From Jejubacter calystegiae (GTDB lineage Bacteria > Pseudomonadota > Gammaproteobacteria > Enterobacterales > Enterobacteriaceae), in contig NZ_CP040428.1 in assembly GCF_005671395.1 (NCBI RefSeq), positions 4,464,001 to 4,528,000 of the forward strand: DNA of 64,000 nt, given 5' to 3'. How positions within the stretch are numbered: position 1 is the first letter of the stretch; the number at the start of each line of letters is the position of its first letter. This document shows positions 6,299 to 15,765 of this stretch, piece by piece. The position numbers were made by a program, and so were the translations under genes. Under the pieces are notes generated by a model that saw nothing but the letters and a program-made list of their open reading frames with translations, had not been told where the DNA came from and did not search any database.

Positions 6299-7063
6299 TT
6301 ACAGGTACTTTTTAAATGACGCGGTGGTCACCGTAATCGCCGTTCCCAGCAAAATCGCAGCCGGCAGCAATAGCAGGTTGGGATACACTGCCGTTGGCCA
6401 GGAGAGGTACAACATCACCGGCACCACCACTGCTGGCCTCACCATTTTTTTGGCATGGTGATAAACAAACGAACTCTCATAACCGGCACCATAACGAGGC
6501 AGATCGCGCCGCCCCAGCCCCTCGACCAGCGCTACCAGCACCGCCATGGCAAACAACGGCAGTGACAGCGCCAGAATCGTCACCCGGATCAGGGTGATTA
6601 TCGTGACCCACACCGTGGCCATCAGATATTCATGCAGATACCCGGCGAGCCATCCGCTCCAGCCACTCAACTGGCGGGTCAGTTCATTATCACTGCCCAT
6701 CTGCAGTGCATACTGCTGCTGTATCCAGTCCGTGACACCGCTGTTCACAAACAGCCACTGATATGCTGTCGTCATCCAGTTGACGACCGTCACCGAGGGG
6801 GTTGACAACAGCAGGCTGCGGGTGAACTCCGTGGACAACCAGCCCAGCTCAGTATTCATCACTGCTTCACTGTGCGCCGCGCCGGCTTCCGGCCAGAAAA
6901 AGGCGATCCCGATATACTCCATAAGCAGGCTCAGCATCAGAGACCCCAGCAGCATACCGAACAGCGCCCACAGCCAGCCCCAGAGCAGGTTATACAGCAG
7001 GCCATGCGCTTTCTCTCTCTCCTGCCGGGCCGGCGTCCGGGTATCCCGTTGTGGCTCAGCCAT
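6299..7063 (-). CDS. ICE membrane protein, TIGR03747 type
   Basis: 254 residues from the ATG at 7063, preceded by GGAGGCGATC. Four hydrophobic stretches (LLWGWLWALFGMLLGSL near the N-terminus; ATVWVTIITLIRV; FAMAVLVALVEGL; LLLLPAAILLGTAI near the C-terminus) and the conserved HHAKKMVRPAVVVPVMLYLSWP mark the TIGR03747 family of PAPI-1/ICEHin1056-type elements. In intact elements it follows the coupling protein TraD and precedes RAQPRD. Here the upstream neighbour is a truncated parA and the RiPP operon separates it from RAQPRD. The gene looks complete but stranded. Confidence 0.75.
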   Translation of the reverse strand: MAEPQRDTRTPARQEREKAHGLLYNLLWGWLWALFGMLLGSLMLSLLMEYIGIAFFWPEAGAAHSEAVMNTELGWLSTEFTRSLLLSTPSVTVVNWMTTAYQWLFVNSGVTDWIQQQYALQMGSDNELTRQLSGWSGWLAGYLHEYLMATVWVTIITLIRVTILALSLPLFAMAVLVALVEGLGRRDLPRYGAGYESSFVYHHAKKMVRPAVVVPVMLYLSWPTAVYPNLLLLPAAILLGTAITVTTASFKKYL

Positions 7064-7075
7064 GATCGCCTCCAT

Positions 7076-7750
7076 TCAGTCCAGCTTCCGACTATTCAGT
7101 GCCGAACTGTCATATTTTTTCTGGCTGATAATGTTGGAAAGACTTTCCATCGCTTCACGATCGAGAAGCGTATTTTCAATGCAGTTAATAAGAATCGAGA
7201 TATCCGGCAGATGAATACCGTAGATTTCATAGGTTTTCAGGCGGGTGAACATATGGAGGGAGCCACGAATAAACTCGCGAACGTCAGGAAGAATAGGCTT
7301 CACTATTCCCATCACATTGCCAGTTGATGACAATATCGACAGTTCGGTCATGACGCCTGTAGCCCCTTTGGAGTCCACAATAATGAGGTCGTAGCGGGAA
7401 AATGAAGGATTCTGAAGAATATTTCTCAGTCGCAGGCGCCCATCAGCAGCATGTAGCATTGCGGTGGGCAACAATTCATCGGGGTCGTTGGAGTAGACAA
7501 TATCAAGGTTATTGATTGACGCTCGTGAAATCGCCTGCAGCGGGTCCGGGACCATCTGCATCAACAATTCATAAAGGCCAAACGGTGCCTCTTCGCTCAA
7601 AGAGAAGATACTGCTGGCCGTAGGCTGGGACCAGTCTGCATCAATCAGGAGGGTTTTCAGGCCTGCATCTGCACAGAAATCGGCCGGGTAAGCAGCAAAG
7701 GTTGACTTACCTTCACCACCTTTCGGAGATATAACGGGGAGTATTTTCAT
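7076..7750 (-). pseudogene. 3'-truncated ICE parA/soj
   Basis: About 224 residues from the ATG at 7750. The Walker-type motif is K-G-G-E-G-K-S-T, typical of ICE Soj proteins of the PAPI-1 group, followed by LKTLLIDADWSQPTASSIF and a Walker B-like YDLIIVDSKGATG. ICE Soj is normally nearer 290 residues; this one ends ...NSRKLD immediately before the ribosome site of the TIGR03747 gene, so its C-terminus was lost in a deletion that removed everything normally lying between parA and traD. In these ICEs soj is the first gene inside the tRNA-proximal attachment site, which matches its place next to tRNA-Leu. It is called a pseudogene because the fold is incomplete. Confidence 0.7.
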
Positions 7751-7752
7751 TC

Positions 7753-7774
7753 TGCACACTCATAAAAGTGTGCA
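7753..7774. promoter_or_regulatory. Inverted repeat at the parA start
   Basis: Perfect 8-bp inverted repeat TGCACACT / AGTGTGCA with a 6-base centre, ending 3 bases before the parA ATG. A candidate autoregulatory or partition site for ParA; no experimental support. Confidence 0.5.
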
Positions 7775-7869
7775 TAGAGCTAGCTATTGATGATAGATAA
7801 TGCAGGAAAACCACCCGAAGGTGGTTTTGCACGACACTGCTTTTCATTGATTTTATTCGTGTTTCCCGC

Positions 7870-7955
7870 TGGTACCCGGAGCGGGACTTGAACCCGCACA
7901 GCCAAAGGCCGAGGGATTTTAAATCCCTTGTGTCTACCGATTCCACCATCCGGGC
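7870..7955 (-). tRNA. leuZ: tRNA-Leu(UAA)
   Basis: Minus-strand cloverleaf with acceptor GCCCGGA / TCCGGGT, anticodon loop around TTAAAAT (anticodon TAA), a long class II variable arm and encoded CCA. First in the conserved leuZ-cysT-glyW block as counted from the left. Its 3' end faces the ICE remnant and is the likely attachment site. Confidence 0.95.
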
Positions 7956-7967
7956 TCGGGGAAAAAG

Positions 7968-8041
7968 TGGAGGCGCGTTCCGGAGTCGAACCGGACTAGG
8001 CGGATTTGCAATCCGCTACATAACCGCTTTGTTAACGCGCC
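7968..8041 (-). tRNA. cysT: tRNA-Cys(GCA)
   Basis: Minus-strand cloverleaf, acceptor GGCGCGT / ACGCGCC, anticodon GCA in TTGCAAA, T-arm GGTTCGACTCC, encoded CCA. Middle gene of the tRNA operon with leuZ and glyW. Confidence 0.95.
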
Positions 8042-8081
8042 AAATACTGCTGTACCCGCCTGAGTGGCTGATACTGAAAAC

Positions 8082-8157
<76 letters not shown>

Positions 8158-8235
8158 ATTATCAGGCAATCAACGTTGGTTAATTACTTGATTTTGCTAT
8201 CGTCTGGCGAACCCTGCCGCCGTTCGATGCGTTGC

Positions 8236-8263
8236 ATTCTACTTACCTCACGCGATGAGTCAA
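8236..8263 (-). promoter_or_regulatory. glyW-cysT-leuZ promoter
   Basis: On the minus strand TTGACT and TAGAAT are separated by 16 bases, about 80 bases upstream of glyW, in the position expected of the stable-RNA promoter. Confidence 0.7.
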
Positions 8264-8313
8264 CGAAATTTTCCCTCCCGCTGACTCGTTTGCTGATTTT
8301 TACAGCGGATAGA

Positions 8314-8862
8314 TCACCCTTCAAGCAAATCGCCGCGCGCAGCGTTTAAATACTGGAACATTGACCAGAATGTCAGCAGCGCCGCGACGAAAAACAGCGT
8401 GATGCCCGCGTACTCTATCCAGATGTTTGGCCGCCACAGCATACCGATCAGCGCCAACATTTGCGCCGTGGTCTTGAACTTGCCGATCCAGGAAACGGCG
8501 ACGCTGCTACGTTTGCCGATCTCCGCCATCCATTCACGCAACGCAGAGATAATAATCTCACGGGCGATCATGGTAGCCGCCGGTAACGTGACCCACCAGC
8601 TGTGGTAGTGCTCCGCCACCAGCACCAGGGCTATCGCCACCAGCACTTTATCGGCAACCGGGTCAAGGAAGGCGCCGAAGCGGGTGCTCTGGTTCCAGCG
8701 TCGCGCCAGGAAGCCATCGAACCAGTCGGTGACCGCCGCCAGGCAGAAGATAAACGCACACAGGAACGGCGCCCAGTGGAATGGCAGATAAAATGCCAGC
8801 ACAAAGAACGGAATAAGGACAACACGAAACAGCGTAAGCAGGGTTGGTATATTAAATTGCAT
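8314..8862 (-). CDS. pgsA: CDP-diacylglycerol-glycerol-3-phosphate 3-phosphatidyltransferase
   Basis: 182 residues, the usual PgsA length. It makes phosphatidylglycerophosphate from CDP-diacylglycerol and glycerol-3-phosphate in the inner membrane, the committed step to phosphatidylglycerol and cardiolipin. The CDP-alcohol phosphotransferase motif is visible as [10 protein letters not shown] ... [10 protein letters not shown] around residues 45-75, with hydrophobic segments on both sides and at the C-terminus. It follows uvrC on the same strand after 58 bases and precedes the glyW tRNA operon, the standard enterobacterial order. Nothing unusual. Confidence 0.95.
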   Translation of the reverse strand: MQFNIPTLLTLFRVVLIPFFVLAFYLPFHWAPFLCAFIFCLAAVTDWFDGFLARRWNQSTRFGAFLDPVADKVLVAIALVLVAEHYHSWWVTLPAATMIAREIIISALREWMAEIGKRSSVAVSWIGKFKTTAQMLALIGMLWRPNIWIEYAGITLFFVAALLTFWSMFQYLNAARGDLLEG

Positions 8863-8920
8863 AATGCCGGGTAACTATCTGTCGTCAGGGAGAAATTGAC
8901 TCTATGTTGCTACATAGCCC

Positions 8921-10753
8921 TTAATGTTTCAACGAGTAGTAGATCTTTTCTGCCAGCCCCTGCGAGATCCCCGGCACTTTTGCGATTTCTTCTATGCTGG
9001 CGTTCTTAAGGGGTTGCAATCCGCCCATATACTTAAGCAACATCTGACGCCGCTTCGGACCGATTCCTTCGATGGACTCCAGCGAGCTGGTATTCTTTAC
9101 CTTAGCCCGTTTTTTACGGTGCCCGGAGATAGCGTGATTATGGGATTCGTCGCGAATATGCTGGATGACATGCAGCGCCGGCGAGTCGGGCGGCAACGCG
9201 AATCCCTCCCCTTCCGGCTCCAGAAACAGCGTCTCCAACCCCGCTTTACGATCGCTCCCCTTGGCAACGCCCAGCAGCAACGGTCGCTCTTTATCCCACT
9301 CGACATCCAGGCTGGCAAAGACCTCTTTGGCCTGCGCCAGTTGCCCTTTACCGCCGTCAATCAAAATCACATCCGGAATTTTGCTCTGCTCGATAGCCTT
9401 GCCATAGCGGCGACGAAGCACCTGATTCATGGCAGCGTAGTCATCCCCCGGCGTAATACCGGCAATGTTATAGCGTCGATATTCGGAACGCAGCGGGCCG
9501 TTAGGGTCAAACACCACGCAGGAAGCCACGGTCTGCTCGCCCATGGTGTGGCTAATATCGAAGCACTCCATACGGGTGATTTTCGGTAGTTTTAGTACCT
9601 GCGCCAGCGCCGTCAGACGCTGGGTAATAGTGGAATGCTGGGCCAGGCGGCTAACCAGCGCAGTGGCGGCATTGGTGCGCGCCAGCTTCAGGTAACGAGC
9701 CCGGGCGCCGCGCGGCCGGGTTTGCAGATGGATATGGCGCCCCGCCAGCTCGCTCAGGGAGCTTTCCAGCAGGCTCTTATCCTGGAGCGCGAAGTCAAGC
9801 AGGATCTCGCCCGGTAGCGTTCGCATCTGGCTACCCTGCAGGTAGAACTGGCCGACGAAGGTTTCGACCACTTCAGACAGATCGGTACCGCCCGGCACTT
9901 TCGGGAAATAGCTACGGCTGCCCAATACCTTGCCCTGGCGAATAAACAGCACGTGCACGCAGGCCATACCGGCATCGAAAGCCACGCCGATCACATCCAG
10001 ATCGTCGCCGCTGTTAGAGACGAACTGTTTCTCCGTGACCCGGCGTACCGCCTGGATTTGGTCGCGTAGTCGCGCCGCCTCTTCAAATTCCAGCCTCTGA
10101 CTGGCCTGCTCCATCCGCTCCACCAACCGGTTCAATACCTGGTCGTCTTTACCGGACAGGAACAGTCGCACATATTCCACCTGGCGAGCGTACTCCTCTT
10201 CGCTCACCAGCCCTTCGACGCAGGGGCCAAGGCAGCGGCCGATCTGGTACTGAAGGCAGGGGCGGGAGCGATTGCGGTAGACGCTGTTCTCACACTGACG
10301 AATCGGGAAGATTTTCTGCAGCAACGCCAGGGTTTCGCGAACCGCATAACCGTTAGGGAAAGGCCCAAAGTACTCCCCTTTGGCATGCTTCGCGCCACGG
10401 TGGGTCGCCAGTCGTGGGTGAGTGTCCCCGCTCAGGAAGATAAAAGGATAAGATTTATCGTCACGCAATAGCACGTTATAGCGCGGCTGATAGAGCTTAA
10501 TATAATTATGCTCCAGCAGTAGCGCTTCGGTTTCGGTATGAGTCACCGTAACGTCTATCTGACGGATCTGCGCCACCAGAGCTTCGGTTTTGCGGCTGGC
10601 GAGGTTCGAACGAAAATAGCTCGCCAGCCGTTTCTTCAGATCCTTAGCCTTACCGACATAGATGACCGTGCCCTGGTCATCATACATACGATACACACCA
10701 GGCTTACTGGTGACGGTCTTCAGAAAGGCTTTTGCGTCAAATACATCATTCAC
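8921..10753 (-). CDS. uvrC: UvrABC excinuclease subunit C
   Basis: 610 residues, as in E. coli. UvrC makes both incisions during nucleotide excision repair. The N-terminal GIY-YIG nuclease is visible (GVYRMYD...[14 protein letters not shown]), followed by a Cys-containing region ([15 protein letters not shown]), a UVR helix pair that binds UvrB ([12 protein letters not shown], near residue 210), the RNase H-like endonuclease domain ([25 protein letters not shown]) and C-terminal helix-hairpin-helix repeats ([28 protein letters not shown]). The ATG lies one base from the uvrY stop, so uvrY-uvrC form one transcription unit. Confidence 0.97.
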   Translation of the reverse strand: MNDVFDAKAFLKTVTSKPGVYRMYDDQGTVIYVGKAKDLKKRLASYFRSNLASRKTEALVAQIRQIDVTVTHTETEALLLEHNYIKLYQPRYNVLLRDDKSYPFIFLSGDTHPRLATHRGAKHAKGEYFGPFPNGYAVRETLALLQKIFPIRQCENSVYRNRSRPCLQYQIGRCLGPCVEGLVSEEEYARQVEYVRLFLSGKDDQVLNRLVERMEQASQRLEFEEAARLRDQIQAVRRVTEKQFVSNSGDDLDVIGVAFDAGMACVHVLFIRQGKVLGSRSYFPKVPGGTDLSEVVETFVGQFYLQGSQMRTLPGEILLDFALQDKSLLESSLSELAGRHIHLQTRPRGARARYLKLARTNAATALVSRLAQHSTITQRLTALAQVLKLPKITRMECFDISHTMGEQTVASCVVFDPNGPLRSEYRRYNIAGITPGDDYAAMNQVLRRRYGKAIEQSKIPDVILIDGGKGQLAQAKEVFASLDVEWDKERPLLLGVAKGSDRKAGLETLFLEPEGEGFALPPDSPALHVIQHIRDESHNHAISGHRKKRAKVKNTSSLESIEGIGPKRRQMLLKYMGGLQPLKNASIEEIAKVPGISQGLAEKIYYSLKH

Positions 10754-10754
10754 G

Positions 10755-11408
10755 TTAACTGGTCAAAGGCTCCGCGCTGCACAACCCGTGGCGTATCGCC
10801 AGATGGGTTAATTCGACATCACCGCTAATATTGAGTTTGCTAAACATACGATAGCGATAGCTGTTTACCGTTTTCGGACTCAGGTTCAACTGTTCAGAAA
10901 TTTCATTGACCTTCTGTCCGCGGGTAATCATCAGCATAATCTGCAACTCGCGCTCAGACAAACTGGCAAACGGGGAACCCGTATTAGCCGGCTCGATCTG
11001 GCTGAGTGCCATTTGCTGTGCAATGTCAGACGCAATATAGCGCTGCCCGGCATTTACCGAACGGATAGCGCTCACCACTTCCTGTGGCGCGGCACCTTTA
11101 CTCAGGTAACCCGCAGCCCCCGCCTGCATCACCTTCGCCGGTAGCGGGTTTTCGGTGTGCACGGTCAACATAATGACCCGGGTATCGCTACAGGCGCGGG
11201 CAATCTTACGTGTGGCCTCAAGGCCTCCCATTCCCGGCATGTTCATATCCATCAGAACCACATCCACGGGAGTACTGCGGCACAGTTTCACGGCATCTTC
11301 GCCACAACAGGCTTCGCCGATCACTTTAATGCCCTTGATATCTTCCAGAATGCGGCGTATCCCTGCACGCACCAGTTCATGGTCATCAACAAGAAGGACG
11401 TTGATCAA
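10755..11408 (-). CDS. uvrY: UvrY response regulator (BarA partner)
   Basis: 217 residues, NarL/FixJ type. The receiver domain occupies about residues 1-120 with the phosphorylation site in [13 protein letters not shown], and a LuxR-type helix-turn-helix lies at the C-terminus ([17 protein letters not shown]). BarA-UvrY activates the CsrB/CsrC sRNAs and so antagonises CsrA, controlling carbon use and virulence traits. It is directly upstream of uvrC in the same direction, the conserved arrangement. Features are those of a functional regulator. Confidence 0.95.
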   Translation of the reverse strand: MINVLLVDDHELVRAGIRRILEDIKGIKVIGEACCGEDAVKLCRSTPVDVVLMDMNMPGMGGLEATRKIARACSDTRVIMLTVHTENPLPAKVMQAGAAGYLSKGAAPQEVVSAIRSVNAGQRYIASDIAQQMALSQIEPANTGSPFASLSERELQIMLMITRGQKVNEISEQLNLSPKTVNSYRYRMFSKLNISGDVELTHLAIRHGLCSAEPLTS

Positions 11409-11861
11409 AGAATAATTCTCCAGAAAAGGGATAACGCTGCTGATAGTTTATTCACCACATATATTAACGGTTTTTAAGTCACTTTTAAAACGTAAAAATG
11501 CTGAGCGCCACACAGTATCGGCTATCCATAAAATAAAAGTAACGCAAACGTTCCCGGGGTAGATCTATCCGATATCAAAAGAAAATAGTTATGCAATAAA
11601 TACATTACATCAGTCAGAAAAAGACATTTTTACTCACTGAAGACTCTTCCCCTTACCTTTAATTAACCATATAAAAACCAAATTGAAACAATTATTTCTG
11701 CCATGAGCAAGGCGTAAAGTGCGGTCGCTGTCTCCCATGGCCGATTCGGCTCGCCACGTACGGCGCGGCTACGCATGGTTTCTTATGAGTTTGTGATATA
11801 CTCGGATGCTTGCGTCGGCGCCGTTTGAGCGCAGTATCAATCGAAAGAAAGAGGAATAAAG
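11409..11861. other. Intergenic region between uvrY and yecF
   Basis: About 450 bases between divergent uvrY and yecF, AT-rich near 11560-11700, presumably holding both promoters. No tRNA, convincing small gene or recognisable repeat was seen. GAAAGAGGAATAAAG just before 11862 is the yecF ribosome site. Confidence 0.6.
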
Positions 11862-12086
11862 ATGAGCACGCCGGATTTTTCTACTGCGGATAACGCCCAG
11901 CAACTGGCCCTTGAAGTAAGTTGCCTGAAAGCGCTGTTTACCCAGATGCTGAAAGCCATGGGTCAGGCAGACGCCGGAAAAGTCATTATCAAAATGGAAA
12001 AAGAGATTGCGCAGATGGAAGATAAAGCGCACGCCGAAGTGTTCACCAATACGGTTAACCAGATAAAGCAGGCATACCGTCAGTAA
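11862..12086 (+). CDS. yecF: YecF, DUF2594 family small protein
   Basis: 74 residues, acidic at the N-terminus and helical throughout ([22 protein letters not shown]...[16 protein letters not shown]), the length and pattern of YecF/DUF2594. AGAGGAATAAAG gives the ribosome site. Function is unknown; in E. coli it lies between uvrY and sdiA. Here no sdiA follows and the next gene is tcyN, so the quorum-sensing receptor gene is missing from its usual place. A strong terminator follows. Confidence 0.85.
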   Translation: MSTPDFSTADNAQQLALEVSCLKALFTQMLKAMGQADAGKVIIKMEKEIAQMEDKAHAEVFTNTVNQIKQAYRQ

Positions 12087-12098
12087 CCCTGGCGCTGC

Positions 12099-12128
12099 GC
12101 TGAAGGCGGTTTCGCCTTCAGCCTTTTA
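12099..12128 (+). terminator. Terminator after yecF
   Basis: Perfect 10-bp stem GCTGAAGGCG / CGCCTTCAGC, followed by CTTTT. Confidence 0.85.
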
Positions 12129-12253
12129 CGGTTAGTTACAAATAAAGAACAATTTATTTCCTAATAAAGTAAAATAAAAAGCCGTTATTTTTTTCGCCAA
12201 CTTTGTTTCGCCTCCGTGCAAGCGGAGCCACCGGAAGGTGGCTCTATCGTTAT

Positions 12254-13006
12254 TTATTGCATCAGAAATTTTTCCAGGAACTGCTGAGTACGCGGCTGCT
12301 GTGGATTGGAAAACAGCTGCTTCGCGGGTCCCTGTTCGATAATACGTCCCTGATCCATGAAAATAGCGCGATCCGCCACATCTCTGGCAAAGCTCATCTC
12401 ATGCGTCACGATAACCATCGTACGCTTCTCTTCGGCCAGTTGACGCATGGTGCTCAGCACCTCCCCCACCAGCTCGGGATCGAGCGCCGATGTCGGTTCA
12501 TCAAACAGAATCACCTCCGGGCGCATAGCCAACGCGCGGGCAATGGCGACGCGCTGCTGCTGGCCGCCGGACAGCCGTCGAGGATAACTCTCTTCTTTTC
12601 CGCCCAGGCCAACCTTCGCCAGCAGTTCGCGGGCCCGGGTACTGGCCTCCTGCTTTGATTCCCCCTTAACGATGACCGGTCCTTCAATAATGTTCTCCAG
12701 CACGGTACGGTGTGGAAATAAATTGAAGTTCTGGAACACGAAACCGACATGCTGTCGCAGCAGGCGTACCTGCTCGCGCTGCTTGCCGAGGGAACGACCA
12801 GCATCGATGGCGATATCCCCCACCCGGATGCTGCCACTGTCCGGCTGTTCCAGCAGATTGATGCTGCGCAGCAGCGTAGTTTTACCCGAGCCGCTGGGGC
12901 CGATAATCGCCACCACTTCGCCGCTTTCTACCTCCAGATCGATGCCGTGCAGCACCCGCTGGCCGTGGAAGGATTTAACCAGCGCTTTCACCTCTATCGC
13001 ACTCAT
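12254..13006 (-). CDS. tcyN: L-cystine ABC transporter ATP-binding protein
   Basis: 250 residues. Energises uptake of cystine (and related compounds such as diaminopimelate) with TcyL and TcyJ. Walker A is IGPSGSGKTTLL near residue 36, the ABC signature LSGGQQQRVAIARAL near 143, Walker B EVILFDEPTSALDPE, and the switch His in VIVTHEMSFA. The start overlaps the tcyL stop by 4 bases (ATGA). Formerly yecC. It is the last gene of the dcyD-tcyL-tcyN unit. Confidence 0.95.
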   Translation of the reverse strand: MSAIEVKALVKSFHGQRVLHGIDLEVESGEVVAIIGPSGSGKTTLLRSINLLEQPDSGSIRVGDIAIDAGRSLGKQREQVRLLRQHVGFVFQNFNLFPHRTVLENIIEGPVIVKGESKQEASTRARELLAKVGLGGKEESYPRRLSGGQQQRVAIARALAMRPEVILFDEPTSALDPELVGEVLSTMRQLAEEKRTMVIVTHEMSFARDVADRAIFMDQGRIIEQGPAKQLFSNPQQPRTQQFLEKFLMQ

Positions 13007-13671
13007 TTCGGTTCACGCTCCTGACGGTTAAGCTGATTTTCAAAGTAGTTCTGCAGCGCGGAAAGCGCCGTCGCCATGACCCAGTAGATAAGCGAGGCCG
13101 CCAGATACATGGTGAACACCTCCAGAGTACGCGAGGTAATCAGTTGCGCCTGACGGAACAGCTCCGGCACCTGAATGGTGGCCGCCAGCGACGTATCCTT
13201 CACCAGACCGATAAAGCTGTTGCTGAGCGGCGGCAGCGCCACCCGCCCGGCCTGTGGCAGAATCGCCCGGCGCATGGTCTGCCAGCGGGTCATCCCCAGA
13301 CTGGCCGCCGCTTCCCACTGCCCTTTTTCAATAGAGGCGATGGCGGCGCGCAGCGTTTCCGAGGTATAAGCCGCGGTATTCAGCGACAGGCCAATCATCG
13401 CCGCCGGCATCGGATCCAGCTCAATGCCGAACTGCGGTAAGCCGTAGTAGATCATAAACAGCTGCGCGATCAGCGGCGTACCGCGGAAGATCGAGACATA
13501 GAAGCGTGAAAGCCACGACAGCGGCCAGAAGCTGGACAGCCGCATCAGCGCCAGCAAGAACCCCAGAAGTAGCCCAAAGAACATGCCGCCAAGGCTCAGT
13601 TGCAGCGTAAAGACGGCACCCCTGAGCAGGAACGGCAGCGATTCAATGACCAGATGAAAACTTTCTTGCAT
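13003..13671 (-). CDS. tcyL: L-cystine ABC transporter permease
   Basis: 222 residues, formerly yecS. A polar amino-acid permease of the HisM/GlnP type with hydrophobic segments near residues 18-40, 55-75, 85-105 and 185-205. The EAA loop that contacts the ATPase reads EAAASLGMTRWQTMRRAILPQA. The gene lies 21 bases after dcyD and overlaps tcyN. In the inner membrane it forms the cystine channel with TcyN as motor and TcyJ as binding protein. Confidence 0.95.
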   Translation of the reverse strand: MQESFHLVIESLPFLLRGAVFTLQLSLGGMFFGLLLGFLLALMRLSSFWPLSWLSRFYVSIFRGTPLIAQLFMIYYGLPQFGIELDPMPAAMIGLSLNTAAYTSETLRAAIASIEKGQWEAAASLGMTRWQTMRRAILPQAGRVALPPLSNSFIGLVKDTSLAATIQVPELFRQAQLITSRTLEVFTMYLAASLIYWVMATALSALQNYFENQLNRQEREPK

Positions 13672-13692
13672 TGTGATGTGACTTCCTGAGTT

Positions 13693-14679
13693 TTAAATAT
13701 GGGGGTGATAGGCGAACAGCGCGGGCGCCCCACCGGTATGAATGAACAGGATCGGCCCGTCATTCGGAAAGCGGCCCTCGGTGATACCATCAATCAGGCC
13801 CGCCATCGCCTTGGCGGTATAGACCGGATCCAGCACGATCCCCTCCAGGGCGGCCAGCAGTTTGATCGCCTCCTGACCGGCATCGTTCGGGAATCCGTAA
13901 CCCGGGGCGAAATAGTCATCCCACAGGTGAATCGGCGCACGCGGTACCAGATCAAGGCTGGCGCCGATATCGTGCTGGAGCCGCACCACTTTTGGCAGTT
14001 GTTGTTCAACGCTGCGCGAAACGGTAACGCCAATTAGCCGGGTTTCCGGCATCAGTTGCTCCAGCCCCACCGCCAGCCCCGCCTGAGTTCCGGCGCTTCC
14101 CGATGCCACCACCACTGACGAAAGCGCCACCGCCCCTTCGCACTGGTCGGCAATCTCCTGGGCGCAGGCCACATAGCCCAAAGAGCCCAACGCACTGGAG
14201 CCCCCCACCGGCACCACGCAAGGGCGGAATCCCTGGGCCTCGATGCGGGTGGCCAGCGCCTCCAGTTGAGCCGCCGGGTCATCCAACGCGTCGCACATCT
14301 CCACCTGCACCTGAAACAGCTCCAGCAGCAGGCGGTTACCGTTGGTCAGGTAGTTCTCCTGCCGGGTGGCGATGGGATTTTCCAGCAGCGCCACGCAGTG
14401 CAGCCCCAGTTTTGCCGCCACCGCCGCCGTCTGGCGCACGTGGTTGGACTGAATCGCCCCGGCGGTCACCAGAGTATCAGCCCCTTCGCGCAGCGCCTGG
14501 GCTGCCAGAAATTCCAGCTTGCGCAGCTTATTGCCACCCATCGCCATCGGGGTGACATCATCACGTTTAATATAGATCTCCCGACCCAGATGGTCGGAAA
14601 GACGCGGCAGAAATTCCAGCGGCGTTGGCGCGCCAACCAGTTCCAGACGCGGGAAACGGGCGAGTTGATCGAGGGACAT
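13693..14679 (-). CDS. dcyD: D-cysteine desulfhydrase
   Basis: 328 residues, the E. coli DcyD length. A PLP-dependent enzyme of the ACC deaminase group that converts D-cysteine to pyruvate, ammonia and sulfide. The PLP lysine is in [11 protein letters not shown] near residue 51, and the phosphate-binding loop is [11 protein letters not shown] near 195. It is transcribed with tcyL and tcyN, linking cystine uptake to cysteine detoxification. The separate tcyJ gene upstream is divided from it by a terminator. Confidence 0.95.
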   Translation of the reverse strand: MSLDQLARFPRLELVGAPTPLEFLPRLSDHLGREIYIKRDDVTPMAMGGNKLRKLEFLAAQALREGADTLVTAGAIQSNHVRQTAAVAAKLGLHCVALLENPIATRQENYLTNGNRLLLELFQVQVEMCDALDDPAAQLEALATRIEAQGFRPCVVPVGGSSALGSLGYVACAQEIADQCEGAVALSSVVVASGSAGTQAGLAVGLEQLMPETRLIGVTVSRSVEQQLPKVVRLQHDIGASLDLVPRAPIHLWDDYFAPGYGFPNDAGQEAIKLLAALEGIVLDPVYTAKAMAGLIDGITEGRFPNDGPILFIHTGGAPALFAYHPHI

Positions 14680-14824
14680 ATTTCCTCCGCAGGCAGGCGG
14701 CGATAAACGGCTGGCTGCCGGGTTCGTTGGCCTGTATAACTTGCGAAATAAGGTAAAAAACGCGCGCTACTGTAACCCAGTCTCAGCCAGATGAAAAATT
14801 AGCGTGCGTCACATGCGACCACAA

Positions 14825-14850
14825 AAAAGGCGCTGTAGCAGCGCCTTTTG
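14825..14850 (-). terminator. Terminator after tcyJ
   Basis: Stem AAAGGCGCTG / CAGCGCCTTTT with a 3-base loop; symmetrical A/T flanks let it work on either strand. It separates tcyJ from dcyD-tcyL-tcyN. Confidence 0.85.
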
Positions 14851-14863
14851 TTCTGAGCGGCGA

Positions 14864-15670
14864 TTATTTGGTAACGTCGGCGCCAAACCACTTCTCGGAG
14901 ATTTTCGCCAGGCTACCGTCCTGTTTCATCTCTTCGATGGCCTTATTGATGGCGGCCAGCAGTTCCGGATTGCCCTTACGCAGCGCCACACCAGATTCCA
15001 GATGCGAGAACGGCTGCCCGGCAACCGCCAGGGTGTTGTTGGTTTTCTTCACCAGATCCAACGCCGCCAGGCGGTCCACCAGAATCACGTTAATACGCCC
15101 CACGCGCAGATCCTGATACTTGGTGGGATCGTCATCGTAGGTACGTACATCCACGCCCGGTACATTTTCACGCAGCCAGGCTTCATAGTTGGTACCCAGA
15201 CCCACACCGACCTTTTTGCCCTTCAGATCTTCGGGTTTGGTGATGCTGCCTTCATTGCCCTTCTTCACCAACGCCTGGATACCGGAAACGGTATAAGGGG
15301 TGGAGAAATCATACTTTTTCTGGCGTTCCGGCGAGATCGTCACCTGGTTAATCGCCACGTCGATACGCTTCGAGTCCAGCGAGGCCAGCATGCCGTCCCA
15401 TTTGGTGGGCTTCAGCGATGCTTTAACGCCCAGGTGTTTCGCCAGATCCTCGGCAAACTCCACTTCGAAACCGGTCAGTTTGCCGTCATTACCCTGGAAG
15501 CTGAAAGGAGGATAGGTACCTTCCAGCCCCACGGTCAGGCTACCGCGCTCTTTCACTTTATTAAGTAGATTTTCAGCCGCGAAAGTCTGGGTATTAATAC
15601 CGGCGACCAGGGCCACCGCCATCACGCTCATCAGCGCCTGGCGGCCAAAGTGTGCAAATTTCATATTCAC
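14864..15670 (-). CDS. tcyJ: L-cystine periplasmic binding protein (FliY)
   Basis: 268 residues. The signal peptide covers about the first 29 residues (ALMSVMAVALVAGINTQTFAAE), followed by an SBP_bac_3 domain: GSLTVGLEGTYPPFSFQGNDGKLTGFEVE is the family opening. It binds cystine in the periplasm for TcyLN. In E. coli it is called fliY because it follows fliZ; here no fliA or fliZ lies upstream (yedD is next), so the flagellar sigma-factor neighbourhood is missing. Confidence 0.93.
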   Translation of the reverse strand: MNMKFAHFGRQALMSVMAVALVAGINTQTFAAENLLNKVKERGSLTVGLEGTYPPFSFQGNDGKLTGFEVEFAEDLAKHLGVKASLKPTKWDGMLASLDSKRIDVAINQVTISPERQKKYDFSTPYTVSGIQALVKKGNEGSITKPEDLKGKKVGVGLGTNYEAWLRENVPGVDVRTYDDDPTKYQDLRVGRINVILVDRLAALDLVKKTNNTLAVAGQPFSHLESGVALRKGNPELLAAINKAIEEMKQDGSLAKISEKWFGADVTK

Positions 15671-15765
15671 CCCTGAAAAAGTAGAATGCGTTACATTGTC
15701 GAAGGTAACGCGCGGAAATCAAAATCACCGCGGGTTATATCTTATTCCATTACAGACTAAGAGAC

